DNA of 64,000 nt from Lentisphaerota bacterium. Lineage in GTDB: Bacteria; Verrucomicrobiota; Lentisphaeria; Victivallales; Victivallaceae. The first letter of the stretch is position 1. Each line of letters begins with the position of its first letter. Location: positions 1 through 64,000 of the forward strand of contig SUWF01000001.1 of NCBI GenBank assembly GCA_015061575.1, given 5' to 3'. Shown here in pieces: positions 52,745 through 61,665 of the stretch. The position numbers and the translations under genes are program-made. A model generated the notes under the pieces. It made no database searches, had not been told where the DNA came from, and saw only the letters and a program-made list of their open reading frames with translations.

Positions 52745-55700
52745 GTGAAAAGTAAACTTTACGGATTGATTCTGGCTTTGCTGATGCTGGCAATGGCCGG
52801 AGCAGGGGCTGGAGATTTTACGCTGCAGGAAAAAAATGGATCGTTTGCGATCACGTTCAGAGACCGGGAACTTATTTCGGAAAGTCTCTTTACGATCGAT
52901 GGCAAAAATGTTTTTAAGCCCGGCGAGCTGACGGTGGAAAAAAAGCAGCTGGCGGATGGCTCCACGGCTTTCAATATCTGGAGCAAAGACCCGCAGCGGC
53001 GCTATCGGCAGGAAGGTGTGATCAGTGCCGACGGCAAGCGTCTGGAATTGAATATGCAGTTCGATTATCTGGCTTATTCGCCTGCCGAGGGCAAAGTTGT
53101 GGAATATATCTTGAAAATGCCGTTCAAGCCGCTGGCCGGCTGCCGGTTTGAAGCTGTTCATGGCCGCAATATGCGTCCGGTTTGGCAAAAAGGGGTGATC
53201 GCTGCGGATCTGAAAGGCAACCTGACTGCCGACCGGGCCAGAATGTTGACGATCAAATTGCCGGAAGGCGATGTGCTGTTGGATTTTTCGCCGCAAGGCG
53301 TGTGCAATTATGCAGGTGCTACCGGCAATACTTGCATTGGCATGTGGCAGGTCGCCCGCATGAAGGAAGATCCGGAGGTTCTGAGTCTGGCGGCTATCCG
53401 CAAGGTTCCCGCCTGGGGCGGCGGCATTGCCGGAAAAGTGGTGATCACAGCCGGTTCCAGCAAAGAATACAATACTTATCACCCCCGGAAAAAATATTCT
53501 TATTATGATGCGCTGCCAGCTCAGAAGCTTTACAGCTTTGGTGCGGAAAAGGTCGGTCGCAAATACAGCAAGCTTGATTTGCGCGCTGCCGGCAAGCTCG
53601 ATGGCTGGGCCGATCCGGGCAATGGCAAGATCGTTGCCGGCAAGCATCCCGGAGCATTTTATTCGGCGGTAGCCGGTTCCGGAAAGGCTTTGCTCAAAGT
53701 TAAGGATCTGCAGCCCGGGTATTACTTTGTAACAGCCGGGATCGGTAATTTTGACCGGCAGAAAAATAAATTTTCCATCAAGGTCAATGGCGTGGATCTT
53801 GCTAAAGATATTACCGTAAAAGCTGGTGAAGCTGCTTCGCTGACCAGGGTTTTCAAGCTCGATAAGGGCGTTGCGGATATTGAATTTACCGGCAACTGGC
53901 GCATATCTACGCTGGGTTTTCAGCTGTTGAGTAATTTTTACGAGGACTACAGCTTCAGCCGTGGGTTCTGGGTGACCGATGGATTTGAACCCGGAGTTAT
54001 GTACAACAACAGCCACTATGCCAAGGAGCCGGCTTTTGCTACCGGCCGTACTGATGTGGTTATGCCGGATCCGGATAAAGCTCCGGCTCCGGTCAAATCG
54101 CTGGTTTATACGGTCAAACAGCCCTCGGCCAAGGCGCAGGAAAATATGCGCTGGCGCTATACGGCAAGAGTTTCGCAAGTCGGAACGCAGAACAATGGTA
54201 CTTTCCAGGAATTTATCCAGCCCGGTGCGGTCGAACGGCGCATGGATGAGCTGAAAAAAGAAAATTTCAATCTGATCATAGTCAGTGGATTGCTTTCGCG
54301 GCACACTTATCCTGCGCACCTGCAGCGGGTTCGCAGGCAGGTCAAACGTATGGCCGCCGCCGCCCATGAGCGGGGCATGAAGTTTTATGACCACATCGAC
54401 TATATCCTGCTGTGGAATATGGATTCCGGTTTCCGGGTCGCTGCCGAAAAACCGTTCTGGCTGGCCCGTGAATTGGATACACTGCTGCCGACGACCGACT
54501 TCTGCGTCAATAACCACGAACGCAATTTGGCGTACCGCAAGTATTTGAAAAAATATATCCAGGATACCGCCATTGACGGGATCATGATCGATGAAGTATG
54601 CTTCCCGGGCGGCAATTTCTGTGGCTGCGGCGATTGCCGGGAAGATTTTACTGCCGATACGGCGCAGGAATGGCCGCTCAATGAAATGGCCCCCGATCAA
54701 ATCACTGCCAAAGGATCGCAAGCGGCTACTGCATTGGCTAAAACTCATCAGGCGTGGCGGCGCAAACGGGTCGGCGACTGGTGGGTGGAATTGCGCAGCT
54801 TTTTGGATAAAGATTATCCGGAGTTTGGATTTTTCTGTTACTCCACGCATTATGGTTTGAGCAGCAATTATGCTTCCAACAGTCTGGGGTTTGATTTGCT
54901 GCAGGTCGGTAGGGCAGTGGATTTTCTGGGTACTGAGATCATGCCGAGAAATGTCTGGGCGTGTGCCCGGCCGCTCTTTTCTTACCGCAAGGCTAAAAAT
55001 ATGCTGCGCAATGCGTTTGGTATGCCGGTCTATGGGCAGATCTATGCGCCCGGCGGCTGGGACGTTGCTTACTTTGGCTGGGGCTTGATGAATATGAATG
55101 CGCAGGTTTACTGGGCTGAGCCGCCGATGGCATGTCCGCCCGGAAAGTCCGATTATTACAAGTTTTCCGACCGCAATATGGATATTGGCAAGGCGGTCAG
55201 CTGTGCTGATGTGGCGCTGCTTTTTTCCAGTCAGGGGCGCGATAATGGCGTGCGCATGAATTATAAAGTTGAACTCTTCGGTATGGCGCAGACTTTGGGC
55301 GAAATGCATGTCAATTATGATATTATTTGCGATACTGTGCTTTCGCTGGAGCAGCTCAAAAAATACAAGGTGTTGTGGGTGGGGGCCTCGGCTCCGCTGT
55401 CGGATAACCAGATAGCAATCATCCGCAAATTTGCAGAGCAGGGCGGGCATGTGGTGCTGGGCCCCATTGCGGCTGTGGCCAATGAATATGGTCAAATGCG
55501 TGATAAGTGGCCGTTTGAAGATCTGTTCAAATTCAAACCCGCCAGCCGTCAGAGCAAGGTCAGCCGACTGGATCTGGATAACGGTACGACGGTGACACCA
55601 GCTAAGATCATTCCGGCCTGGCTGCCGGATCCGCGCAATATGAAAATGCCTGCTGCTCCGGTAACTATGGTTTGGGGTAAGACCCGTATTCCGGCGATTT

Positions 55701-56197
55701 TCAACGCTCCACTGGGGAAGGGGCAGGTCATGTTTATGCCGCTGGCCATCGGTTCGGTGCTGGTACAGGAAGAGATGATGGTAGGCCGCAAGCTGAATTT
55801 TGAGTTGGACGAAAATACTGCTGCAGCCTGCCGGTATTTGTGGGAAAGTATCCTCAAGAATGCTCAGGCCGGCACCTGGCAGTGTCAGGCTCCGGGTAAG
55901 GTGTTGAGTACCCTTTATAAGCAGGATGATTGCTATTATGCCCACTTTTTGAACGCTACCGGAGTGAATCTTAAAAAAGATGATGTGGTGACGGTCAATA
56001 TGCCGGAAAATGCGTTCCCGATGATCGGAAAAGATATCGTCTTTACGCTGCCGGATGATTCGCTGACCGTGGCCGAAGCTGCCAGCCCGGACTTTGAAGG
56101 CTGGAAAAAACTTCCGCTGCGTAAGGTTGCCGGAGGCGTGGAAATAACTTTGAGCAAGGAGCTGCTTAAAGTTTATGCCATGGTGCGGATTAAGTAA
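52745..56197 (+). CDS. Large secreted TIM-barrel protein with GATase-like domain
   Basis: The track starts at ATG 52706; I prefer the GTG at 52745 because AAGGA lies 10 nt upstream and the signal peptide (KSKLYGLILALLMLAMAGAGAG) then begins at the N-terminus. About 1150 aa. Residues ~30-230 are beta-rich, ~270-400 a carbohydrate-binding-like module (YYFVTAGIGNFDRQKNKFSIKVNGV). The barrel is ~475-790: FNLIIVSGLLS, MKFYDHIDYILLWNM, IDGIMIDEVCFPGGNFCGCGDCR (candidate acidic residues beside a Cys cluster), FGFFCYSTHYG, FLGTEIMP. A GATase-like domain (MHVNYDIICDTVLSLEQLKKYKVLWVGASAP, ~855-1010) resembles that of GH42-type enzymes. It forms a single-gene transcript. Confidence 0.65.
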   Translation: MKSKLYGLILALLMLAMAGAGAGDFTLQEKNGSFAITFRDRELISESLFTIDGKNVFKPGELTVEKKQLADGSTAFNIWSKDPQRRYRQEGVISADGKRLELNMQFDYLAYSPAEGKVVEYILKMPFKPLAGCRFEAVHGRNMRPVWQKGVIAADLKGNLTADRARMLTIKLPEGDVLLDFSPQGVCNYAGATGNTCIGMWQVARMKEDPEVLSLAAIRKVPAWGGGIAGKVVITAGSSKEYNTYHPRKKYSYYDALPAQKLYSFGAEKVGRKYSKLDLRAAGKLDGWADPGNGKIVAGKHPGAFYSAVAGSGKALLKVKDLQPGYYFVTAGIGNFDRQKNKFSIKVNGVDLAKDITVKAGEAASLTRVFKLDKGVADIEFTGNWRISTLGFQLLSNFYEDYSFSRGFWVTDGFEPGVMYNNSHYAKEPAFATGRTDVVMPDPDKAPAPVKSLVYTVKQPSAKAQENMRWRYTARVSQVGTQNNGTFQEFIQPGAVERRMDELKKENFNLIIVSGLLSRHTYPAHLQRVRRQVKRMAAAAHERGMKFYDHIDYILLWNMDSGFRVAAEKPFWLARELDTLLPTTDFCVNNHERNLAYRKYLKKYIQDTAIDGIMIDEVCFPGGNFCGCGDCREDFTADTAQEWPLNEMAPDQITAKGSQAATALAKTHQAWRRKRVGDWWVELRSFLDKDYPEFGFFCYSTHYGLSSNYASNSLGFDLLQVGRAVDFLGTEIMPRNVWACARPLFSYRKAKNMLRNAFGMPVYGQIYAPGGWDVAYFGWGLMNMNAQVYWAEPPMACPPGKSDYYKFSDRNMDIGKAVSCADVALLFSSQGRDNGVRMNYKVELFGMAQTLGEMHVNYDIICDTVLSLEQLKKYKVLWVGASAPLSDNQIAIIRKFAEQGGHVVLGPIAAVANEYGQMRDKWPFEDLFKFKPASRQSKVSRLDLDNGTTVTPAKIIPAWLPDPRNMKMPAAPVTMVWGKTRIPAIFNAPLGKGQVMFMPLAIGSVLVQEEMMVGRKLNFELDENTAAACRYLWESILKNAQAGTWQCQAPGKVLSTLYKQDDCYYAHFLNATGVNLKKDDVVTVNMPENAFPMIGKDIVFTLPDDSLTVAEAASPDFEGWKKLPLRKVAGGVEITLSKELLKVYAMVRIK

Positions 56198-56225
56198 CGC
56201 TTAAAAAGAGCAAGTTCACCTTTCG

Positions 56226-56277
56226 CCGGGGCTGCTGCAAACAGATGATTTTTGCGGCAGCCCCGGTTGATTTTTAT
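56226..56277. terminator. Bidirectional terminator between convergent genes
   Basis: CCGGGGCTGCTGC (56226-56238) pairs with GCGGCAGCCCCGG (56254-56266) with one mismatch. A T-rich tract follows (TTGATTTTTATTT). It separates the secreted protein gene from the aminotransferase gene, whose stop codon lies in its right flank. Confidence 0.8.
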
Positions 56278-57593
56278 TTGACCAGCCGGGCAAAAGTGCA
56301 ATGGGCTTCCGGGGTATGCAGGGCGTTTTTTATGGCATCACTGCCAGCGGCGTGCAAGGCCGCCAGTTCGGCAAAAACTTCCCGGAGGGCGGCTCCGTAG
56401 AGCATTAATTCTTTGCTGCTGTGGGCCATGGTCGGGTAAAAAGCGGTTCCGGCTATAAAATTGCGTTCCAGCATTTTTATGGTAAAAAGCGTCCGCATGA
56501 TATTGGCGTGGCAACTGTCAAAAGCAAAAGTCGCCAGACAGCCGAATTCGCTGGTCAGTTTGATGGGTAATGCGGATTTTTCTGCCGTCGTTTTCCACAA
56601 CTCCATTACTTGTTTGCCGATGTTGTTTACATAGCTTGCGGTGTTGGTCTGCTGCATTTTTTGGAGCGTGACCAATGCGGCAACCGGGCCGGTGCGCTCC
56701 GTCCAGTAGGTGCTGCTCAAAAAGGCACTGGCTGCGCCGTCAAAAAACTCTTTTCTGCCCAGCACTGCTGCGATCGGATGCCCATTGCCCAGAGCTTTGG
56801 AGTAGATCGCCAGATCCGGTTCCAGAGCTAAATTCAGATGCGATCCGCCAAAACAGTAACGCCAGCCGATGGTTATTTCGTCACAAACCAGCAGAGCACC
56901 GTATTTAGTGCAGCTGCTGCGCAAAAGCTGCAGAAATTCCGGCGCAACTTCTTCATGGCGGCAAGGTTCCAAAATGACCGCTGCCAGTTCGCTGCCATGC
57001 TGTTTGAATAAGTCAGCAAGCTGTTCGCAATCGCCGTGCATACAGGGTATGGCTGTGCCGGATAACTCCGATGGAACTCCGTGCGGAGAAAGACCTTGCA
57101 GCCACAGTCCGCCCAATGCGTCAGGATTGCCTAAGTTGGCTGCCAGATACCAGTCGTGCCAGCCGTGATAACCGATGATCAGAACTTTGCTGCGCCGGGT
57201 GCAGGCCCGGGCTATCCGGATGGCCACGGCGCAAATTTCGCCGCCGGTACGGGCAAAACGGGCCCACGATGCCCACGGATGTATTGCGCATAAACGTTCG
57301 GCCAATTCGACTTCTTCCGGCGGGTTAAGAGTGGAAAAACTGCCGTCAGTTACGGTTTTGATCACTGCCGAGCTGACATCTTCATCGTTGAATCCCAGCA
57401 GACATGCGCCGATGCCGCAAGTGCTGAAATCGATCAATTCCCGATTGTCGATCGTGGTCAGACGGCAGCCCCGGGCTTTTTTGAAATATGCCGGAAAAAC
57501 TTCCGGAGCGAACATTTCCGGGCGTTTGCTCAAGAGGCCGGTTCCTCCGGGGATGATGGTTTTGGCGTAGCGGTAAAGTTCCTGATCGTTCAT
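56274..57593 (-). CDS. Class III (glutamate-1-semialdehyde aminomutase-like) aminotransferase
   Basis: 439-aa PLP enzyme. ELYRYAKTIIPGGTGLLSKRPEMFAPEVFPAYFKKARGCRLTTIDNRELIDFSTCGIGACLLG is the typical start. RFARTGGEICAVAIRIARACT and GYHGWHDW bind the cofactor phosphate region. LVCDEITIGWR contains the Asp that contacts the pyridine nitrogen, and IYSKALGNGHPIAAVLG contains the Schiff-base Lys. STYWTERTGPVAAL follows. The genome's heme enzyme would be expected elsewhere, so this copy may act on an amino sugar or semialdehyde in glycan metabolism, which is inference. AGGAG lies 9 nt upstream of the start. It is divergent from the AraC gene at 57771, which may regulate it. Confidence 0.85.
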   Translation of the reverse strand: MNDQELYRYAKTIIPGGTGLLSKRPEMFAPEVFPAYFKKARGCRLTTIDNRELIDFSTCGIGACLLGFNDEDVSSAVIKTVTDGSFSTLNPPEEVELAERLCAIHPWASWARFARTGGEICAVAIRIARACTRRSKVLIIGYHGWHDWYLAANLGNPDALGGLWLQGLSPHGVPSELSGTAIPCMHGDCEQLADLFKQHGSELAAVILEPCRHEEVAPEFLQLLRSSCTKYGALLVCDEITIGWRYCFGGSHLNLALEPDLAIYSKALGNGHPIAAVLGRKEFFDGAASAFLSSTYWTERTGPVAALVTLQKMQQTNTASYVNNIGKQVMELWKTTAEKSALPIKLTSEFGCLATFAFDSCHANIMRTLFTIKMLERNFIAGTAFYPTMAHSSKELMLYGAALREVFAELAALHAAGSDAIKNALHTPEAHCTFARLVK

Positions 57594-57610
57594 AACAATA
57601 TACTCCTGAT

Positions 57611-57626
57611 AGTTGGTTTGCCAACT
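57611..57626. promoter_or_regulatory. Palindrome in the aminotransferase leader
   Basis: AGTTGG-TTTG-CCAACT is a perfect 6-bp inverted repeat 17 nt upstream of the aminotransferase start. It may be an operator or an RNA hairpin. Confidence 0.4.
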
Positions 57627-57637
57627 AATATATCTAC

Positions 57638-57742
57638 TATTACCGGAAAACTCAATTGATTTTGTATGTAAAAAACGATCACGGATATATAAAAAACGAA
57701 ATAGCCGCTGTCGGGATTTGCAAAAATCAGCTTCCGGTAATA
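57638..57742. promoter_or_regulatory. Pair of inverted 11-bp sites in the divergent region
   Basis: TATTACCGGAA (57638-57648) recurs in inverted orientation as TTCCGGTAATA (57732-57742), 83 bp apart, between the divergent aminotransferase and AraC genes. Spaced half-sites near both promoters are usual for AraC proteins that loop DNA. Binding is inferred. Confidence 0.5.
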
Positions 57743-57770
57743 TATTTTATGAACGAGGAGATAACACGCC

Positions 57771-58535
57771 ATGAATGACCGTTTGAACCGGGTACTTGAT
57801 TATTTGAAAAATTTTGATGTGCAGACGCATCCGGTGAGCTTTCAGAGTGTGCCGGATGGACGGGTGCCGACAGAATCTTTTGATTATCATGTACATAAAT
57901 ATTGGGAAGTAAAATTTTGCAGCGATCCCGGCGAGTTGATCATTCAGGCTCCGCAGACCGTACACTGCGCTACCCGGACGGATCATGTTTTTGCTGTAAC
58001 GCATAATTATGTGCAGCTGGAAGAATGGTTTTTTGATCTTTCGGATGATAAAAATATATATAATTTTTTACCGGAATTGCTGGATAACTTGAGCCGGATG
58101 CCGCTGCGGAGTGAATTCAATACCATGCGCACGCATCTGGTGGAAGCGGTGGTCAGCAATCTGATCGTGATCATGACCAAACTGCAGTGGGATGCCGAAG
58201 TTGCGCTAAAACAGCGCGATTTGGCGGATCGGGTGCTGGATTATATGCAAAATCACTACTTCCACAGCGATTTGAGCGTGCAGGATATTGCCCGCTTTGC
58301 GGGGATTTCTGCGCAGCGGCTCAATATACTTTTGCGGCGCAAAAACAATTTGGGCATCCGGCAGAACCTTATCCGCATACGCCTGGAACACGCTGCAGAA
58401 CTGTTGCAGGACCCAGCTTATATAGTTAAAGACGCCGCTGCACTTACCGGTTGGAAATCAGCTTTTTATTTTGGCAACAGCTTCCGTAAGCACTTTGGAT
58501 GTGCTCCGGGCGAATATCGCAAGAAATTTATTTGA
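57771..58535 (+). CDS. AraC-family transcriptional regulator
   Basis: 254-aa regulator with GAGGAG 11 nt upstream of the start. The N-terminal half (~30-130) is a shortened cupin-like sensor (FDYHVHKYWEVKFCSDPGELIIQAPQTVHCA) with His residues in cupin positions. The C-terminal ~100 residues contain two helix-turn-helix motifs (LSVQDIARFAGISAQRLNILLRRKNNLG and YIVKDAAALTGWKSAFYFGNSFRKHFG) followed by CAPGEYRKKF. It is divergent from the aminotransferase and followed by the GntR gene on the same strand, which has its own promoter. A 7-bp hairpin (58540-58569) behind it lacks a T tract. Confidence 0.9.
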   Translation: MNDRLNRVLDYLKNFDVQTHPVSFQSVPDGRVPTESFDYHVHKYWEVKFCSDPGELIIQAPQTVHCATRTDHVFAVTHNYVQLEEWFFDLSDDKNIYNFLPELLDNLSRMPLRSEFNTMRTHLVEAVVSNLIVIMTKLQWDAEVALKQRDLADRVLDYMQNHYFHSDLSVQDIARFAGISAQRLNILLRRKNNLGIRQNLIRIRLEHAAELLQDPAYIVKDAAALTGWKSAFYFGNSFRKHFGCAPGEYRKKFI

Positions 58536-58595
58536 CTGACTGCCGGAAATTTTTTGATTGGCCCGGCAGCGAACTTCTGAAATTGTTTCTGTATT

Positions 58596-58668
58596 AAAAA
58601 TAATACACTTTTTCTGGTGTCCAATTATCCGGAGGGCAAAAATCCTGCATTTTTGTATTATTTTTGCC
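58596..58668. repeat. Overlapping alternative hairpins upstream of the GntR gene
   Basis: AAAAATAATACA (58596-58607) pairs perfectly with TGTATTATTTTT (58654-58665). GGCAAAAAT (58635-58643) pairs perfectly with ATTTTTGCC (58660-58668). The right arms overlap, so only one hairpin can form at a time. Both lie upstream of the predicted GntR promoter, so they may be DNA-level or belong to the 3' end of the AraC transcript. Confidence 0.4.
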
Positions 58669-58677
58669 GTTTGAACG

Positions 58678-58706
58678 TTGCATCGTATTTTTAATTTGAT
58701 TATAAT
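58678..58706 (+). promoter_or_regulatory. Promoter of the GntR regulator gene
   Basis: TTGCAT (58678-58683) and TATAAT (58701-58706), spacing 17 bp. A short CTTG-CAAAC-CAAG repeat (58709-58721) at the predicted start could be its operator. Confidence 0.7.
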
Positions 58707-58732
58707 AACTTGCAAACCAAGAGAGTTTTATT

Positions 58733-59875
58733 ATGTCAAAAACGTCTTTATCCAAAAATTATTTGCAGGAACGGCTGGCGAGGTTGTTTGCGGAAAAGAT
58801 CAGCTCCGGTATCTGGCTGCCCGAAAGCCGGATACCGTCGATCCGTCAGCTGGCAGTTGAATATAAAGTTTCCACCGCCAGCGTGGCCGGGGCGGTGAAG
58901 ATCCTGCAGCAGAAAAATTTGCTTTCAGTGCGTCCCAACAGCGGATATTTTGTGACTTTGCCGGATTTGTGGCAGGATGATATGTTAACTGAACAAACGG
59001 TCGCTGACCCGCTGTTTGAGCGCGGTGATCAGGTGGAATTTGTCCTGCATTTTCTCTTTCATCTGGATAGCGTGCTGGGAACGGAATTTGTCAAATTTTA
59101 CACTTCTATCATCTGTTTGATGCAAGAGGAAGCGGAGGCGGTGAACTGGCAGCTGCGTATTGGCAACGCAGCCAATATCCGCGAGATCATAGCCAACGCT
59201 GACGGCGAATATACCCGGGGCGTTATTTATATGCCCGATCAGGTCAATGCCATGGACTTGCAGTGGCCGGAACTGAAATTTCCCAAGGTGCTGTTCAGCA
59301 TTGGCGAAAAGAGTTTACATTCCAATTATGTAACTCCCGACAACTATCAGGGCGGCTGTCTGGCCGCTGAGTATATGAGCCAATGTTCGCTGCGCCAGAT
59401 CATCGTCCGCGGTCGATCCCAACAGGAACACTATCTGGGAGAACGGCCATACCGGGAACGGCTGCAGGGATATATTGATTATTGTAAACTGAATGATTTG
59501 CCGGAACCGGAAGTTGTGGAGCTGGAAAATTTGCAGGCGCTGAGCCGGGTTTTTGATCCGGCGCTGCAGCTGCCGGAGACGGAACGGCCGGGTGTGGTCT
59601 TTTTAGGTGATTACTTTATGATCAAGCAGGTCGAAACTGTGTTCAATGAGCTTTACCCGCAGCAGGTATTCGGGCAGGATGTGCGGATTCTGGTGTTTAT
59701 GGATTATCAGGATCATTACAGCAAAAATTATGTTTCTATCGGGTTTTCCAAACGGCAGATGTGCCGGGAGGTCGTGGCGTTGGTACGCCGGGTGGCGCAG
59801 CATCCGCGGGAAACTCCGATCCGGGTGAAAATTCCCATGTTTTTAAGATCTTCTGAAAATCAAGGAGTCGATTGA
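58733..59875 (+). CDS. GntR-type regulator with LacI-like sensor domain
   Basis: 380-aa regulator. GAGAG lies 7 nt upstream of the ATG. Residues ~8-75 are a GntR winged helix (YLQERLARLFAEKISSGIWLPESRIPSIRQLAVEYKVSTASVAGAVKILQQKNLLSVRPNSGYFVT). The rest (~90-370) resembles a periplasmic-binding-protein-like sensor, less conserved than that of the 10878 product (YTRGVIYMPDQVNAMDLQ, VLFSIGEKSLHSNYVTPDNYQGGCLAAEYM, VVFLGDYFMIKQVE, YVSIGFSKRQM). The stop lies 2 nt before the FAD oxidoreductase ATG, so it is the first gene of that operon and probably its regulator. Confidence 0.87.
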   Translation: MSKTSLSKNYLQERLARLFAEKISSGIWLPESRIPSIRQLAVEYKVSTASVAGAVKILQQKNLLSVRPNSGYFVTLPDLWQDDMLTEQTVADPLFERGDQVEFVLHFLFHLDSVLGTEFVKFYTSIICLMQEEAEAVNWQLRIGNAANIREIIANADGEYTRGVIYMPDQVNAMDLQWPELKFPKVLFSIGEKSLHSNYVTPDNYQGGCLAAEYMSQCSLRQIIVRGRSQQEHYLGERPYRERLQGYIDYCKLNDLPEPEVVELENLQALSRVFDPALQLPETERPGVVFLGDYFMIKQVETVFNELYPQQVFGQDVRILVFMDYQDHYSKNYVSIGFSKRQMCREVVALVRRVAQHPRETPIRVKIPMFLRSSENQGVD

Positions 59876-59877
59876 TA

Positions 59878-61629
59878 ATGGCCGAAAGAAAAAAACTTAC
59901 CGCTGAGTTTTGTGTGGTCGGGGCCGGGCTGGCCGGTATGTGTGCAGCATTGGCCGCCGCCCGCAGCGGGATCAAAACTGTGCTTATGCATGACCGGAGT
60001 CTGCCCGGCGGTAACGCTTCCAGCGAGATCCGCATGTGGGTGTGCGGCGCAAGGGGCGAGAATTTGCGGGAAGGCGGCATCATCGAAGAACTGCTGCTGG
60101 AAAATCTCTACCGCAATCCCGGTGCTGTTCCCGCTTTGTGGGACAGCGTACTTTATGGAGCGTTGGAGTATGAAAAAAATCTTACTTTATTGCTGAATTG
60201 CGCCTGTCAGAGTGCATCTGTTTTGCCGGATGGAAGTATTGCTTCGGTCTGCGGCTATCAAACCACTACGCAGACGTTTATTACGGTTGAAGCCGGATAC
60301 TTTGCGGATTGTTCCGGCGACAGCGTGCTGGCTCCGCTCTGCGGTGCGGAATATCGCCACGGCCGGGAGGCCGTAAGCGAATTTGGTGAATCGCTGGCGC
60401 AGCCGGAGCGTGATCGCTGCACTATGGGCAGCAGTTGTCTTTTTCAGGCCCGGCAGCTGCGCAAAAAGACCACTTTTACGCCGCCGGTATGGGCCAAAAA
60501 ATTCCGCAGTCCGGAAGAGCTGCCGCCTTATCGGGGTTTGCTGCTGGAGGGTTTGGAAAACTTCTGGTGGATGGAAACCGGCGGACTGGGTGATACTATT
60601 GCCGATACCGAAGAACACCGCCATGAACTGCTGGAACTGGCGTTGGGGATTTGGGATTATTTGAAAAATTATGCTCCGGAAAAAGAAAAAAATGCCTACT
60701 GGCAGCTGGATTGGCTCGGTTTTCTGCCCGGCAAGCGCGAAAGCCGCCGCTATGTGGGCGATTATATAGTTACTCAGCAGGATGTGCAGTCCGGCGGGAA
60801 TTTTCCGGACGTGATCGCTTATGGCGGCTGGACGCTCGATGATCACCACCCCGGCGGGTTTTACTATCCGGGGATGCCGACGGAATTTATTGAAGTCAAA
60901 GCTCCATACGCTCTGCCTTACCGGGCACTCTATTCAGTTAATGTGCCGAATCTTTTCTGCGCCGGACGCAATATAAGCGTCAGCCACACGGCGTTGAGTT
61001 CCACCCGGGTCATGGCCACTTGCGCCATTTTGGGGCAGGCGTGCGGTACGGCGGCCGCTTTGGCGGTCAGGAACGCTCTTACGCCCCGGGAGGTTGGCAC
61101 GTTACGGATCAAAGAATTGCAGCAGCTGCTGCTGGAAAATGATTGTTTCCTGCCCGGCGTGCAGCGTCAGGTGCCTGAGCTGACAATGCGTGCAGCTTTG
61201 CAAGTATCCAACAGGCAGGATGGCGAAGTGCTGCGCAACGGTTTTGATCGGGGAGATCAAACTCAAACGCATTGCTGGAGCTGCCAAAGCGGGGATACCG
61301 CCGAATACCGCTTTGAATCTCCGCAGCCGGTCAAACGCATCCGGCTGGTGCTGGACAGCGACCTCAACCGGCCGGAAAAAAATATTGTGGCTTTGCGCAC
61401 ACTTGATCAGCCGGAGCTTAAATTGCCATCGCAGCTGTTGAAATCGTTTGTTCTCAGTTACCAGCTTAGAGAAAACGGCAAATGGTATAAGCTTGCAGAA
61501 TTTAAGGATAACCACCGGCGACTGATCATCTTGAAAGATCTGGATATTGAAGCATTGGCGGTCAAATTGACAGTCAAAAGCTGTTGGGGAAAAACTGCGG
61601 GCGGAGTCTTTTCGTTCGATTTGGCATAA
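59878..61629 (+). CDS. FAD-dependent oxidoreductase with C-terminal discoidin-like domain
   Basis: The track starts at a TTG (59872); the ATG at 59878 has AAGGAG 10 nt upstream and is the better start, giving 583 aa. Residues ~5-420 form an FAD_oxidored-type domain: TAEFCVVGAGLAGMCAALAAARSG, LPGGNASSEIRMWVCGARG, YFADCSGDSVLAPLCGAEYRHG, GFLPGKRESRRYVGDYIVTQ, NLFCAGRNISVSHTALSSTRVMATCAILGQACGTAAALAV. Residues ~435-583 look like a discoidin/F5-8 type module (NGFDRGDQTQTHCWSCQSG...PVKRIRLVLDSDLN). No signal peptide. It belongs to the same broad family as the flavin half of the 18585 fusion. Substrate unknown; sugar or sugar-acid oxidation is a guess from context. Confidence 0.82.
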   Translation: MAERKKLTAEFCVVGAGLAGMCAALAAARSGIKTVLMHDRSLPGGNASSEIRMWVCGARGENLREGGIIEELLLENLYRNPGAVPALWDSVLYGALEYEKNLTLLLNCACQSASVLPDGSIASVCGYQTTTQTFITVEAGYFADCSGDSVLAPLCGAEYRHGREAVSEFGESLAQPERDRCTMGSSCLFQARQLRKKTTFTPPVWAKKFRSPEELPPYRGLLLEGLENFWWMETGGLGDTIADTEEHRHELLELALGIWDYLKNYAPEKEKNAYWQLDWLGFLPGKRESRRYVGDYIVTQQDVQSGGNFPDVIAYGGWTLDDHHPGGFYYPGMPTEFIEVKAPYALPYRALYSVNVPNLFCAGRNISVSHTALSSTRVMATCAILGQACGTAAALAVRNALTPREVGTLRIKELQQLLLENDCFLPGVQRQVPELTMRAALQVSNRQDGEVLRNGFDRGDQTQTHCWSCQSGDTAEYRFESPQPVKRIRLVLDSDLNRPEKNIVALRTLDQPELKLPSQLLKSFVLSYQLRENGKWYKLAEFKDNHRRLIILKDLDIEALAVKLTVKSCWGKTAGGVFSFDLA

Positions 61630-61665
61630 TAAAAATTTACTCAAAAAACCAAAAGGAGAGGTAAA

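Noticed and set aside
52688-55945. 1085-codon minus-strand ORF opposite the 52745 gene
   Set aside because: No domain, no signal peptide or ribosome binding site, low-complexity basic composition. The plus-strand protein has clear domains. It is a shadow caused by codon bias.
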